Shown here: positions 26,618-34,900 of the stretch, in pieces | Layout: each line of letters begins with the position of its first letter | How positions within the stretch are numbered: position 1 is the stretch's first letter | Source: CAYPFY01 sp964410105 | GTDB lineage: Bacteria > Bacteroidota > Ignavibacteria > UBA10030 > SZUA-254 | Assembly: GCA_964410105.1 (NCBI GenBank) | Contig: CAYPFY010000003.1 | Location: forward strand, 1 to 64,000 | DNA: 64,000 nucleotides | Reading direction: 5' to 3' | Notes under the pieces: generated by a model | Told to the model about the DNA's origin: nothing | The model's database searches: none | Seen by the model: only the letters and a program-made list of their open reading frames with translations | Made by a program: the position numbers and the translations under genes

Positions 26618-27867
26618 GACCCCGCCTCCTTGTCCAGCCCGAAGATGTGCCGGATGATCGAGACTTTTGCCCGGGTTTCCGTCGAACCGCTTTTCAGATT
26701 GACCATCGGGGCGTGGAGGATCTTGTTCACGATCCGCTTCGTCATCGTTTCGATTTCCGCACGGCTCTCCGGGGAAAACCGGCTGAGGTGCTTTTCAACC
26801 TCCTCCGTGCGAATGAATTCAAAATGCTCGCGCAGCTGCTGAATCGTCGGGGTGACATCGAGCGAGTCATACCAGTGCGTGAAGCGGGTCAGCTCGTCGA
26901 GGATGATCTGCTCGACCTTCGGGATCTCGTCCCGGCGGTGCCGGAGGTTCCTGTCGACGGCATGGTTGAGGACGTCGATATCCTTGAGAAAGACGTTTTC
27001 AATGGAATTCGCGGAAGGGTCAATGTTCCTCGGAACCCCGATGTCGATGATGAACAAGGGGCGCTTTTCCCTCGATCTCATGGCACGACGAAGGTCCTCG
27101 GCGGAGAGTATGTACGCCGGGGATTCGACCGAGCTTATGAGAATGTCGACCCGGTGGATTTCCCCCATCATGCGGTCCATGTCGACGACCTCGGCCCCAA
27201 GATCCGCCGCAAGCTCGGCCGCGCGCTCCCTCGTGCGGTTGGCGATGAGGAGCGTCCCGAGACCCCTTCCGGCCAGATGCCGCGCCGTGAGTTTTCCCGT
27301 TTCACCGGCCCCGATGAGAAGGGCCGTTCTGCGGGAAAAGTCTTCAAAGATTTTTGTCGCAAGCTCTGCCGCAGCATAGCTGACCGATACGGCCCCTTCG
27401 CCGATCTCCGTTTCGGTCCGGGCCCGCTTGCCGGTGTGAAACGCAGCGTCAAACAGGCGGCTCATGATCGCGCCCGTAAACCTCTGCTCCCGGGCCGAAG
27501 CGTAGGCCTCCTTCATCTGGGAGAGAATCTGGTCCTCGCCGAGCACCATCGAATCGATCCCGGAGGCGACGCTGAATATGTGCCTCACGGCGTGCGCCGA
27601 AGTGAAATTGTAAAAATGCTTTTCCTCAAAATCTGACCCATTTTTATTCCGCGCCAGAATGGTCCAGAGCGGCGAGCCGTTCACGTCGCCGGGAATATAA
27701 TAAAGCTCCGTCCGGTTGCACGTCGAGACGAGGACCGCTTCACGAACGAGCTTTTTTGCAAAAAGCTCCGAAAGTGCTCGCGCGGATTCCACGGCCGAGA
27801 ACCAGAATTTCTCCCGGATCTCAACCGGAGCCGTCCGGTGATTTATGCCGATGCAGCCGATGTTCAC
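26614..27867 (-). CDS. hemA: Glutamyl-tRNA reductase
   Basis: First committed step of the C5 pathway: reduces glutamyl-tRNA(Glu) to glutamate-1-semialdehyde. The GTG at 27867 gives a product starting VNIGCIGINHRTAPVEIREK, the canonical N-terminus. The frame extends about 41 codons further upstream into ccsA but this part is not family-like. The catalytic Cys is in 'VLVSTCNRTELYY'. Also visible are 'SGIDSMVLGEDQILSQMKEA', the NADPH motif 'ALLIGAGETGKLTARHL' and the dimerisation domain at the end. The product has about 417 residues. It starts 14 bases after ccsA; no strong ribosome site is visible. Confidence 0.97.
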   Translation of the reverse strand: MNIGCIGINHRTAPVEIREKFWFSAVESARALSELFAKKLVREAVLVSTCNRTELYYIPGDVNGSPLWTILARNKNGSDFEEKHFYNFTSAHAVRHIFSVASGIDSMVLGEDQILSQMKEAYASAREQRFTGAIMSRLFDAAFHTGKRARTETEIGEGAVSVSYAAAELATKIFEDFSRRTALLIGAGETGKLTARHLAGRGLGTLLIANRTRERAAELAADLGAEVVDMDRMMGEIHRVDILISSVESPAYILSAEDLRRAMRSREKRPLFIIDIGVPRNIDPSANSIENVFLKDIDVLNHAVDRNLRHRRDEIPKVEQIILDELTRFTHWYDSLDVTPTIQQLREHFEFIRTEEVEKHLSRFSPESRAEIETMTKRIVNKILHAPMVNLKSGSTETRAKVSIIRHIFGLDKEAGS

Positions 27868-27881
27868 TCGAGGGAGCCGAC

Positions 27882-28703
27882 TCAGTAGAATTTGTGAAAA
27901 CCGCTGAAGAACATGTTGATGATGGTCATGGAGAACATCGCGATGGCAAACCCCATCATCGAGATGACCATGATCCGCCTTCCCTGCCATCCGGCCACTT
28001 TTTTCGCTCCAAGCTCGACCCCGTAGATAAGCCAGATCATAGCCGTCCCGATGAGTTTCGGGTCGGTATAGGGGGATCCCGATACGCTCGGCAGCCAGAT
28101 CAGCCCGAGGATGATCGCCACCGTCAGGAGTATGAATCCGAAAACCGTCGCAGTGAAACTCATTCTCTCAAGGATTTCCAGGTTGGGAAGACGCTTGTAG
28201 ATGACCCCGAACTGGCTCGATTTTATGTCGTGATATAACATCAGGTAGAGGAATCCATAGACGGCCGAGATGGTGATCGCGGCATAGCCTAATAGCGCGC
28301 TCGTGACATGAAACCCGAGGAGATTATTCCTCAAAATCGGGGGTATTTCCGCCACTTCCCGTATAAACAGAGACGAGATGAGCTGGAAGAAAAAAGGGAA
28401 CATCAGAATGAAATAGCCCGTCGCGCTGTTCTTCGTCCTCATTTCAATGTACGTGTAAGAGACGGTGACGGTGAAGGCGATCAGCGAAAAGAGTTCAAAT
28501 ACGGATGTGATGGGGGGGTGCCCGAACTGGATCGTCCGGAGCGCTATATACAGGGCATGGACAAGGACAGTTGTGCGAAGGAGCGGCGTTTTGAGGTTCC
28601 CGAAGTACCTGATGCCGCTGAAAAACGATTTCGCGTAAGCCCAGATGGCGGCAAAATAGAGAAGCGGGAGCAGTACCTCGAACAGGCCGATAAGTGTACG
28701 CAT
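27882..28703 (-). CDS. CcsA/HemX-type cytochrome c assembly membrane protein
   Basis: Membrane protein of 273 residues with about eight helices and the CcsA/ResC/HemX layout. It has a Trp-poor WWD-like region and conserved His residues in 'GHPPITSVFELFSLIAF' and 'LLGFHVTSALLGYAAI'. CcsA proteins handle heme at the cytochrome c synthase, while HemX influences HemA levels. The gene lies directly before hemA, the usual HemX position in Firmicutes and in many FCB heme clusters. It is the first gene of the 14-gene minus-strand run and has its own promoter 20 bases upstream. Confidence 0.85.
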   Translation of the reverse strand: MRTLIGLFEVLLPLLYFAAIWAYAKSFFSGIRYFGNLKTPLLRTTVLVHALYIALRTIQFGHPPITSVFELFSLIAFTVTVSYTYIEMRTKNSATGYFILMFPFFFQLISSLFIREVAEIPPILRNNLLGFHVTSALLGYAAITISAVYGFLYLMLYHDIKSSQFGVIYKRLPNLEILERMSFTATVFGFILLTVAIILGLIWLPSVSGSPYTDPKLIGTAMIWLIYGVELGAKKVAGWQGRRIMVISMMGFAIAMFSMTIINMFFSGFHKFY

Positions 28704-28722
28704 GGAGGCAGAATCTTAACGG

Positions 28723-28751
28723 AAGATACCTATTCCAGCCGCCATTTTCAA
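28723..28751 (-). promoter_or_regulatory. Promoter of the heme gene cluster
   Basis: Read on the minus strand, TTGAAA (28746-28751), 17 bases and TATCTT (28723-28728) form a good sigma-70 type promoter. The predicted start is near 28716, only about 13 bases before the ccsA ATG at 28703, and no clear ribosome site fits in this leader. Confidence 0.7.
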
Positions 28752-28796
28752 GAATTTTAAACGGCTCACGGCTCCTGAATGCGGGCGGAGCTCATC

Positions 28797-28825
28797 TTGC
28801 AACTCCACCCCCTCTTTGTTATATT
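28797..28825 (+). promoter_or_regulatory. Promoter of the M20 dipeptidase gene
   Basis: TTGCAA (28797-28802), 17 bases and TATATT (28820-28825). The start codon ATG at 28832 (or 28835) lies only 6-9 bases after the -10 box, so the mRNA is predicted to be leaderless or nearly so. It is divergent from the heme cluster promoter, 45 bases away. Confidence 0.68.
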
Positions 28826-28831
28826 GAATTG

Positions 28832-30223
28832 ATGATGGAACGTGTTCTCGATTACATAGCTCAGAATAAGCTCCGCCATGTTGATGAGCTTAAAACTCTC
28901 CTTGAGATTCCGAGCATAAGCACCAACCCGGAAAACAAACCCGATGTTGAACGGTGCGCGACCTGGGTCGCCGATCACCTGCGCCAGATCGGGATGCAGA
29001 ATGTCACTCTGTTCCCCACGGCCGGTCACCCGGTTGTCTACGCGGACTGGCTCCACGCCCCGGGCAAACCGACCGTGCTTTTTTACGGCCACTACGACGT
29101 CCAGCCCGTCGACCCTCTGAATCTCTGGACCTCGGCCCCGTTCGAACCCGAAATCCGCGGCGAGAATCTCTATGCTCGCGGGTCCGCCGACGATAAAGGC
29201 CAGGTCTTTATACACCTTAAGAGCGTCGAGGCTTTTTTGAGAATCCAGGGAAGCCTCCCCGTCAACCTGAAGATGATCATAGAAGGGGAGGAGGAGATCG
29301 GGAGCGAACACCTGCAATCCTTCGTTGAGGGGCAGAAAAAGCTGCTGGAGGCCGATCTCGTCCTCATCTCCGATACATCGATGTTTGCCCGCGGCGTCCC
29401 GTCGGTCTGCTACGGTCTCCGGGGACTGGCCTATATGCAGGTTGAGCTCGTCGGGCCCGACAAGGATCTCCACTCGGGTTCGTTCGGCGGCTCCGTGCAT
29501 AATCCCATCCAGGCTCTCTCGGAACTTATCTCCCAGCTTCACGACCGCGACGGCCGCATCACCATCCCGGGCTTTTATGACGATGTCAGGAAGCTGACGC
29601 CCCGGGAACGCGCGGCGTATAAGAAACTCCCCTGGAACGACAGGAATTACGCTCGCGGCCTCGGAGTCGCCTCGCTTTACGGCGAGAAGGGCTTCACGAC
29701 CCTCGAAAGGCTCTGGGCCCGCCCGACTCTCGAGTGTAACGGCATCTGGGGAGGTTTCACAGGCGAAGGGGCGAAGACGGTCCTGCCGTCGAAAGCCTCG
29801 GCAAAGATTTCAATGAGACTCGTCCCCGACCAGAAATCCGACCGTATCGCCGGCCTCTTCACGAAACATTTCAGAAAGATCACTCCAAGGACAGTCAAGG
29901 TTTCCGTGAATTATCTTCACGGAGGCGAGGCGGCTATCACTCCGATCGAAAGCCCCGGCGTCCAGGCCGCCGCCAGGGCGCTTGAAAAAGGATTTGGGAA
30001 GAAACCGCTCTTCCAGAGGGAAGGGGGATCGATCCCGATCGTTGTCCAGTTCAAAGAGCTGCTCGGGCTCGACACTGTGCTCCTCGGGTTCGGCCTGCCT
30101 GATGAAAACGCGCACGCCCCGGATGAGTTCATCAACCTCGAAAATTTCTACGGCGGCATCAGAACCGTCGCCCATTTTTACAACGAACTGCCTCGCTTCA
30201 TCTCCGACGGAAGAAAGGGCTAA
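28832..30223 (+). CDS. M20 family metallodipeptidase
   Basis: Zinc peptidase of about 463 residues, like carnosinase/PepV/DapE-type dipeptidases of the M20 family. Metal and catalytic residues are visible in 'FYGHYDVQPVD', 'GSADDKGQVFIHLKS', 'IIEGEEEIGSEHL' (general base Glu), 'LVLISDTSMF' and the last His in 'ENAHAPDEFINLENFYGGI'. The ATG at 28832 (followed by a second ATG) fits the family N-terminus; the frame is open further upstream but crosses the promoter. Probably cytoplasmic, since there is no signal peptide. It degrades dipeptides or acts on a related amide; the exact substrate is unknown. Confidence 0.92.
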   Translation: MMERVLDYIAQNKLRHVDELKTLLEIPSISTNPENKPDVERCATWVADHLRQIGMQNVTLFPTAGHPVVYADWLHAPGKPTVLFYGHYDVQPVDPLNLWTSAPFEPEIRGENLYARGSADDKGQVFIHLKSVEAFLRIQGSLPVNLKMIIEGEEEIGSEHLQSFVEGQKKLLEADLVLISDTSMFARGVPSVCYGLRGLAYMQVELVGPDKDLHSGSFGGSVHNPIQALSELISQLHDRDGRITIPGFYDDVRKLTPRERAAYKKLPWNDRNYARGLGVASLYGEKGFTTLERLWARPTLECNGIWGGFTGEGAKTVLPSKASAKISMRLVPDQKSDRIAGLFTKHFRKITPRTVKVSVNYLHGGEAAITPIESPGVQAAARALEKGFGKKPLFQREGGSIPIVVQFKELLGLDTVLLGFGLPDENAHAPDEFINLENFYGGIRTVAHFYNELPRFISDGRKG

Positions 30224-30287
30224 CGATTTCCGTGACCGGCGCGCTCCCTCCCCCGCGGGCGCCCCGATCACATCCAGGATGTACCCA

Positions 30288-31544
30288 ATGAAGTTTACCG
30301 TACTATTGATCTCCCTCGCCGCGCTTTCGTGCAAGGTCGGCAATATGACCGGGCCGGGACAGAATGGGCAGGTCCCCGTCAACCGTCCCCCCGGCACTCC
30401 GGCGTACTTGCGCGCAACCGCGCTCTCCGCTTCGCTGATCGAAGTCGAATGGATCGATACCTCACGCATCGCCTCGGGATTTGCCGTCGAAAGGCTCATC
30501 AGGGGCGACAGCACCTGGGATTTTGTCGACTCCGTCGTCGCCCCGGCAACCAAGTACCAGGACGCAGGCCTGCGCTGCGCCAGCACCTACTCGTACCGCG
30601 TGTACGCCTATAACGACCTTGGCCGCTCGTTTAACTCGAATATCGCCGACGCCTCTACTCCCTTCGACTCCATCATCGTCGAAAAAAGCCCCGACCGCCA
30701 GGATCTTTACGGGATCGCATTCTATGACGCCCACACCGGCATCGGCGTCGGGAACCATGGCGCCGTCATCCGCACGCTGAACGGGGGCGGGCAGTGGGAT
30801 TCGGTACGCCGCGTCACCGGCGAACTTCTCCGGTCGGTCGCCCTTTCTACCGGCTCCGTCGCCATGGCTGTCGGCACCGGGGGGACGATCATCCGCTCCA
30901 CCGATCGCGGCGCCTCCTGGGGAACACTGACGAGCGGCACACAAAACGATCTTCGCTCCGTCGCCTACATCGGAGGAACAAGCTGGATCGCCGTCGGCTA
31001 CGGAGGCACCATCCTCCGCTCGAGCAACGCCGGGGTAACCTGGCTCCGCCTCACGTCGGGGATCAGCGCAACGTTATATGGGGTCGCCTTCTCCGGGTCC
31101 TCGATGGGAGTCGCCTCGGGCACAGGCGGCGTCATCCTCTGGTCCTCCAACAGCGGAATCGACTGGGCGAAACAGAATAGCGAGACCGCCCGCGCCCTCT
31201 ATTCAGTCTCAATGCCCGCGCCAGGCATGGCCGTCGCCGTCGGGGAACTGGGCACCATCATCCGCACGACGGATGCCGGCGGAACCTGGGTCCCCATTTC
31301 GTGGGGATCCCTCTTTCAGCTCTATGCCGTCTCTCTCGCCGATTCTATGCATGGGGTCGCTACCGGCGCTACCGGCGGGATCGTCCATACTGAAGACGGC
31401 GGATTGACCTGGGTCCGCCAGCCTTTCTCCGTCCCCTCTATCTTCCTCGGGATCTCCGCCCACCACGGCGGGGAGGTCACGGCGGTCGGGAGCTCAGGGA
31501 CCATCGTCCATACCGTCTCCTGCTCCGGCGGCTCCCCTCCGTGA
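30288..31544 (+). CDS. YCF48/BNR-repeat lipoprotein with an FnIII-like domain
   Basis: Exported protein of about 418 residues. The start at 30288 (AGGA 8 bases upstream) gives the signal MKFTVLLISLAALSC with a lipobox LSC. Residues about 35-125 resemble a fibronectin type III domain. Residues 130-415 contain six or so repeats of the YCF48/BNR type: 'GVGNHGAVIRTLNGGGQWD', 'AVGTGGTIIRSTDRGASW', 'AVGYGGTILRSSNAGVTW' and so on. They form a beta-propeller related to the photosystem II assembly factor Ycf48 and to sialidase folds. In FCB bacteria such proteins are common secreted propellers of unknown role. It overlaps the next gene by GTGA. Confidence 0.82.
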   Translation: MKFTVLLISLAALSCKVGNMTGPGQNGQVPVNRPPGTPAYLRATALSASLIEVEWIDTSRIASGFAVERLIRGDSTWDFVDSVVAPATKYQDAGLRCASTYSYRVYAYNDLGRSFNSNIADASTPFDSIIVEKSPDRQDLYGIAFYDAHTGIGVGNHGAVIRTLNGGGQWDSVRRVTGELLRSVALSTGSVAMAVGTGGTIIRSTDRGASWGTLTSGTQNDLRSVAYIGGTSWIAVGYGGTILRSSNAGVTWLRLTSGISATLYGVAFSGSSMGVASGTGGVILWSSNSGIDWAKQNSETARALYSVSMPAPGMAVAVGELGTIIRTTDAGGTWVPISWGSLFQLYAVSLADSMHGVATGATGGIVHTEDGGLTWVRQPFSVPSIFLGISAHHGGEVTAVGSSGTIVHTVSCSGGSPP

Positions 31545-32080
31545 GGATTTATACCCGGAAGGGAGACAAAGGCGAAACCTCGTTTTTCGGCGGGAAAAGA
31601 GTTTTGAAAAACTCCCTCCGCATCGAAACCTACGGGACCGTCGATGAACTGAATAGCATCGTCGGGGTCTGCCGGTCTCTCAACACGGTCAGCGAAATTG
31701 ACGGAATTCTTGAAAGAATTCAGAACGATCTCTTCGTGCTCGGAGCCGAACTCGCAACGGTCTCGCCCCCGAAGAAGAGTTCTCCCCGGATCCTCGCCAA
31801 AGACATCTCCCGCCTTGAAATGGAGATCGATACGATCGAGGCCCTTCTCAAGCCGCTCAAACACTTCATCCTTCCCGGCGGCAACCGCACCGCCGCCATG
31901 ATTCATTTCGCCCGGACTGTATGCCGCAGAGCTGAGAGGCTCGCCGTGAGCCTGTCACGGAAAGAATCGGTCAGCGACGTCTCTGTCGCCTACCTCAACC
32001 GGCTTTCAGACCTGCTGTTCGTTCTGGCGCGCCGGATCAATTCTCTCGGGAATTCTCCCGAACGAGAGTGGAATCCATAA
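31541..32080 (+). CDS. ATP:cob(I)alamin adenosyltransferase, PduO type
   Basis: Transfers the 5'-deoxyadenosyl group of ATP to cob(I)alamin to make adenosylcobalamin. The 179-residue protein has the PduO/MMAB signatures 'IYTRKGDKGETSFFGGKRV', 'RIETYGTVDELNSIVG' and 'FILPGGNRTAAMIHFARTV' followed by 'CRRAER'. The start GTG at 31541 overlaps the stop of the upstream lipoprotein gene. Its presence predicts adenosylcobalamin-dependent enzymes elsewhere in the genome. The 287-base gap that follows holds the inverted repeat at 32152-32215 and the nuo promoter. Confidence 0.95.
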   Translation: MRIYTRKGDKGETSFFGGKRVLKNSLRIETYGTVDELNSIVGVCRSLNTVSEIDGILERIQNDLFVLGAELATVSPPKKSSPRILAKDISRLEMEIDTIEALLKPLKHFILPGGNRTAAMIHFARTVCRRAERLAVSLSRKESVSDVSVAYLNRLSDLLFVLARRINSLGNSPEREWNP

Positions 32081-32151
32081 TACCCCGGGGTTTTCGAAAT
32101 CTGGCTTCACAACGGAGTGGCTGAAGGGGGGCGCTCGGAGAGGAAATAAAA

Positions 32152-32215
32152 AACCGGGCGAGTATGGCATTCCAACTTGGGAGGCGAAGTCAGAAACCGT
32201 GGGTCCCGCCCGGTT
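32152..32215 (-). terminator. Structured element with minus-strand terminator-like features
   Basis: AACCGGGCG (32152-32160) pairs perfectly with CGCCCGGTT (32207-32215), enclosing 46 bases that include smaller self-complementary pieces. On the minus strand the stem is followed by TTTTTTATTT. No minus-strand gene lies upstream within about 10 kb that would need this terminator. It could therefore end a small RNA starting in the nuo upstream region, or be an mRNA structure on the plus strand. Both are inference. Confidence 0.35.
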
Positions 32216-32302
32216 GATACCAAGATAATACAACGGCTGACAAAAGTCAAGGTTTTTTTAGTGTCGCCCCCCGATTCTGCGCTCGATCGGCCGGAAAACC
32301 CT

Positions 32303-32331
32303 TTGACTTTCAGGCTATTTCTTTCTATATT
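32303..32331 (+). promoter_or_regulatory. Promoter of the nuo operon
   Basis: TTGACT (32303-32308), a 17-base spacer and TATATT (32326-32331). The predicted start near 32338 leaves a 30-base leader before the GTG start of nuoA at 32368. The leader has no obvious ribosome site. Confidence 0.75.
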
Positions 32332-32367
32332 CCCGTGCTTCCTGAGCGAAAACTCGAATAAAATTCC

Positions 32368-32808
32368 GTGCTGACTGAATTCGGACGAATTTTTATCTTC
32401 TTTATCGTCGGCGTCATTTTCGTCGCCGGAGGTCTCATCACCGCATGGCTGGTCCGCCCCAAGCGATGGTATCCCAATAAGTTGACGTCTTATGAATGCG
32501 GCGAAGAACCGGTCGGCGATTCCTGGGTCAGATTCAACATCCGGTTTTATGTCGTCGCCCTGATTTTTCTCGTCTTCGACGTCGAAGTCATCTTTCTTTT
32601 TCCCTGGGCTGTCGTCTACCAGAAACTCGGGATGTTCGCTTTTGTCGAAATGCTGATTTTTATCGCGATCCTGCTCCTCGGATATGCCTATGTCTGGAGG
32701 AAAGGGGATCTCGACTGGGATAAGCCTGAGCCCATGATCCCTACCCTCCCCTCATCAGCCCCGCGTGACGAAATGGAACTTGCCAGACCTTATGGGACTC
32801 CTCGATAA
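32368..32808 (+). CDS. nuoA: NADH-quinone oxidoreductase subunit A
   Basis: Membrane subunit of complex I with three helices, 146 residues. Family motifs are 'SYECGEEPVGDSW' and 'FYVVALIFLVFDVEVIFLFPW'. The start codon is GTG at 32368. The C-terminus has a polar tail that runs into nuoB by 17 bases. First gene of the operon. Confidence 0.96.
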   Translation: MLTEFGRIFIFFIVGVIFVAGGLITAWLVRPKRWYPNKLTSYECGEEPVGDSWVRFNIRFYVVALIFLVFDVEVIFLFPWAVVYQKLGMFAFVEMLIFIAILLLGYAYVWRKGDLDWDKPEPMIPTLPSSAPRDEMELARPYGTPR

Positions 32809-33286
32809 ACAGTTCAATAACAGCAATGTTGTGATCACTTCCCTCGATAACCTGCTCAACTGGGCCCGGTTATCGTCCCTCTGGCAGATGCAGTTCGGCC
32901 TCGCCTGCTGCGCCATCGAGATGATGGCGACCTCCGCCTCCCACTACGACTTCGACCGATATGGCGTGATCCCCCGGGCAACCCCACGGCAATCCGATCT
33001 CATGATCGTCGCAGGGACGGTGACTCTGAAGATGGCGATACGCATCAAACGCCTCTACGACCAGATGTCTGAGCCGCGCTACGTGATCTCCATGGGAAGC
33101 TGTTCGAACTGCGGAGGGCCCTACTGGGAGCACGGTTACCACGTACTCAAAGGGGTCGATCGTGTCATACCCGTCGATGTCTATGTCCCCGGCTGCCCCC
33201 CGCGGCCCGAGGCTCTGATGGAAGGCGTCATCAAATTGCAGGAGAAGATCCGGAACGAAAGCCTGGTGAAGGCGAACCGCGTATGA
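32792..33286 (+). CDS. nuoB: NADH-quinone oxidoreductase subunit B
   Basis: Peripheral-arm subunit that carries the terminal 4Fe-4S cluster N2. Cluster ligands are in 'FGLACCAIEMMA' (tandem Cys), 'GSCSNCGGPYW' and 'VPGCPPRPEAL'. The ATG at 32792 gives the usual start MGLLDKQFNN; another ATG at 32765 would add nine residues and overlap nuoA by 44 bases. It overlaps nuoC by ATGA. Confidence 0.97.
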   Translation: MGLLDKQFNNSNVVITSLDNLLNWARLSSLWQMQFGLACCAIEMMATSASHYDFDRYGVIPRATPRQSDLMIVAGTVTLKMAIRIKRLYDQMSEPRYVISMGSCSNCGGPYWEHGYHVLKGVDRVIPVDVYVPGCPPRPEALMEGVIKLQEKIRNESLVKANRV

Positions 33287-33744
33287 CTCCTACCGAGATC
33301 GGCGAGAGGCTCAAGTCGGCATTTTCCGAAAAAATCATCGACGTGAAACCGGGGGGAGAAGCGAAGGTTTCCCCGGCAAGTATAAGGGAGTTAGCAAAAT
33401 TTCTCCGGGACGAACTTCAGTTCGACTACCTGATGTGCCTGAGCGGGATGGATTACGGGAAAAATGTCCTGGGAGTGGTCTATAACATCGCCTCAGTGAG
33501 CACCAAGGTGAAGTATACGCTGAAACTCGAGGTTCCCGCCGACAATCCCGACGTCCCCTCCGTCTTCGAGATCTGGCCTTCGGCGAACTGGCATGAGCGT
33601 GAGGCTTACGACCTTTTTGGAATACGCTTTGCCGATCACCCCGATCTCCGGCGCATTCTTCTCCCGGACGACTGGGAGGGATTCCCCTTGAGGAAGGACT
33701 ACAAGCTCCCCGAGTTTTATCAGGGGATGAAGGTTCCATACTGA
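33283..33744 (+). CDS. nuoC: NADH-quinone oxidoreductase subunit C
   Basis: The 30-kDa-type peripheral subunit, 153 residues. Motifs are 'FDYLMCLSGMDYG', 'VFEIWPSANWHEREAYDLFGI' split near 95-115 and 'LRRILLPDDWEGFPLRKDY'. It is separate from nuoD, not fused as in E. coli. The start ATG overlaps nuoB. Confidence 0.97.
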   Translation: MTPTEIGERLKSAFSEKIIDVKPGGEAKVSPASIRELAKFLRDELQFDYLMCLSGMDYGKNVLGVVYNIASVSTKVKYTLKLEVPADNPDVPSVFEIWPSANWHEREAYDLFGIRFADHPDLRRILLPDDWEGFPLRKDYKLPEFYQGMKVPY

Positions 33745-33745
33745 T

Positions 33746-34900
33746 ATGTTTGAGACCCGCACCATAAGGACCAGCACCGGCCGCGCCCTCCGGACAGAGG
33801 AGATGATCGTGAATATGGGCCCCCAGCACCCCTCTACTCACGGGGTGCTCAGACTCGAACTTGTGGTCGACGGCGAAATCGTCGTCGATGTGATCCCTCA
33901 TGTCGGCTACCTCCACCGCTGTTTTGAGAAGCACGCGGAAGCAATGACGAACTATCAGCAGGTGATACCGTACTGCGACCGGATGGACTATGTGGCCGCC
34001 ATGAATATGGAGTACGGATATGTTCTCGGGGTGGAGAGGCTGCTCGGAATCCAGGTTCCCGAACGGGTGGAGTATATCAGGGTGATCATGCTCGAACTCC
34101 AGCGCATCGCCTCTCACCTGATCGCCCTCGGCACCTACGGACTCGATATCGGCGCATTCACGCCGTTCCTCCTCATGTTCCGCGACCGTGAACGGATTCT
34201 CGATCTCTTCGAGACCACCTGCGGAGCCCGGCTTCTCTATAATTACATCTGGGTGGGCGGTCTGTCTCATGACCTCCCCCCGGGATTCGTCGATAAAGCA
34301 AAGGCATTCTGCCACTACTTCCGCCCGAATATCAAGGAGTTCAACGATCTGCTATCGTATAACGAGATTTTTGTGAAACGGACGGCAAACGTCGGCGTCC
34401 TGCCCGCCAGGGTGGGGATCGCCTATGGCTGCTCAGGCCCCATGCTCCGCGGCTCAGGCGTCGACTGGGACCTCCGGCGCGATGACCCCTATTCGATCTA
34501 TGATCGCTTCCAGTGGGCAGTTCAGGTGGGGCGAGGGGAAGCGGGAACCGTCGGAGACTGCTGGGACCGGTATATGGTCCGGATGCGAGAAATGGAGCAG
34601 AGCGTCTCGATTATTGAACAGGCCCTCGAAAATATTCCGCCGGGCGACGTTCAGTCCGCCGTCCCGCGCCGCATCCGTCCGAACGCAGGCGACATCTATG
34701 TCCGCACCGAGTCCTCGCGCGGCGAGCTCGGCTTCTACATTGTAAGCGACGGGTCGACGAGCCCCTACCGCGTGAAGGCGCGCTCGCCGTCCTTCGTCAA
34801 CCTGAGCGTGATGCCAGAAATCTGCCGCGGCTCGATGATCGCCGACATCATCGCCATCACCGGAAGCACCGATATCGTCCTCGGGGAAGTGGACCGCTGA
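33746..34900 (+). CDS. nuoD: NADH-quinone oxidoreductase subunit D
   Basis: The 49-kDa subunit, 384 residues, forming the quinone site with NuoB. Visible are 'NMGPQHPSTHGVLRLEL' with the quinone-binding His, 'VIPHVGYLHRCFEKHAE' and the C-terminal 'IIAITGSTDIVLGEVDR'. The stop overlaps the nuoH start by one base (TGATG). The operon passes straight from nuoD to nuoH, with nuoE, nuoF and nuoG missing. Confidence 0.97.
   Translation: MFETRTIRTSTGRALRTEEMIVNMGPQHPSTHGVLRLELVVDGEIVVDVIPHVGYLHRCFEKHAEAMTNYQQVIPYCDRMDYVAAMNMEYGYVLGVERLLGIQVPERVEYIRVIMLELQRIASHLIALGTYGLDIGAFTPFLLMFRDRERILDLFETTCGARLLYNYIWVGGLSHDLPPGFVDKAKAFCHYFRPNIKEFNDLLSYNEIFVKRTANVGVLPARVGIAYGCSGPMLRGSGVDWDLRRDDPYSIYDRFQWAVQVGRGEAGTVGDCWDRYMVRMREMEQSVSIIEQALENIPPGDVQSAVPRRIRPNAGDIYVRTESSRGELGFYIVSDGSTSPYRVKARSPSFVNLSVMPEICRGSMIADIIAITGSTDIVLGEVDR

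Noticed and set aside
27868..27990. Upstream extension of hemA
   Set aside because: The frame is open for 41 codons before GTG 27867, but the codons overlap ccsA and the residues are not like any HemA N-terminus.
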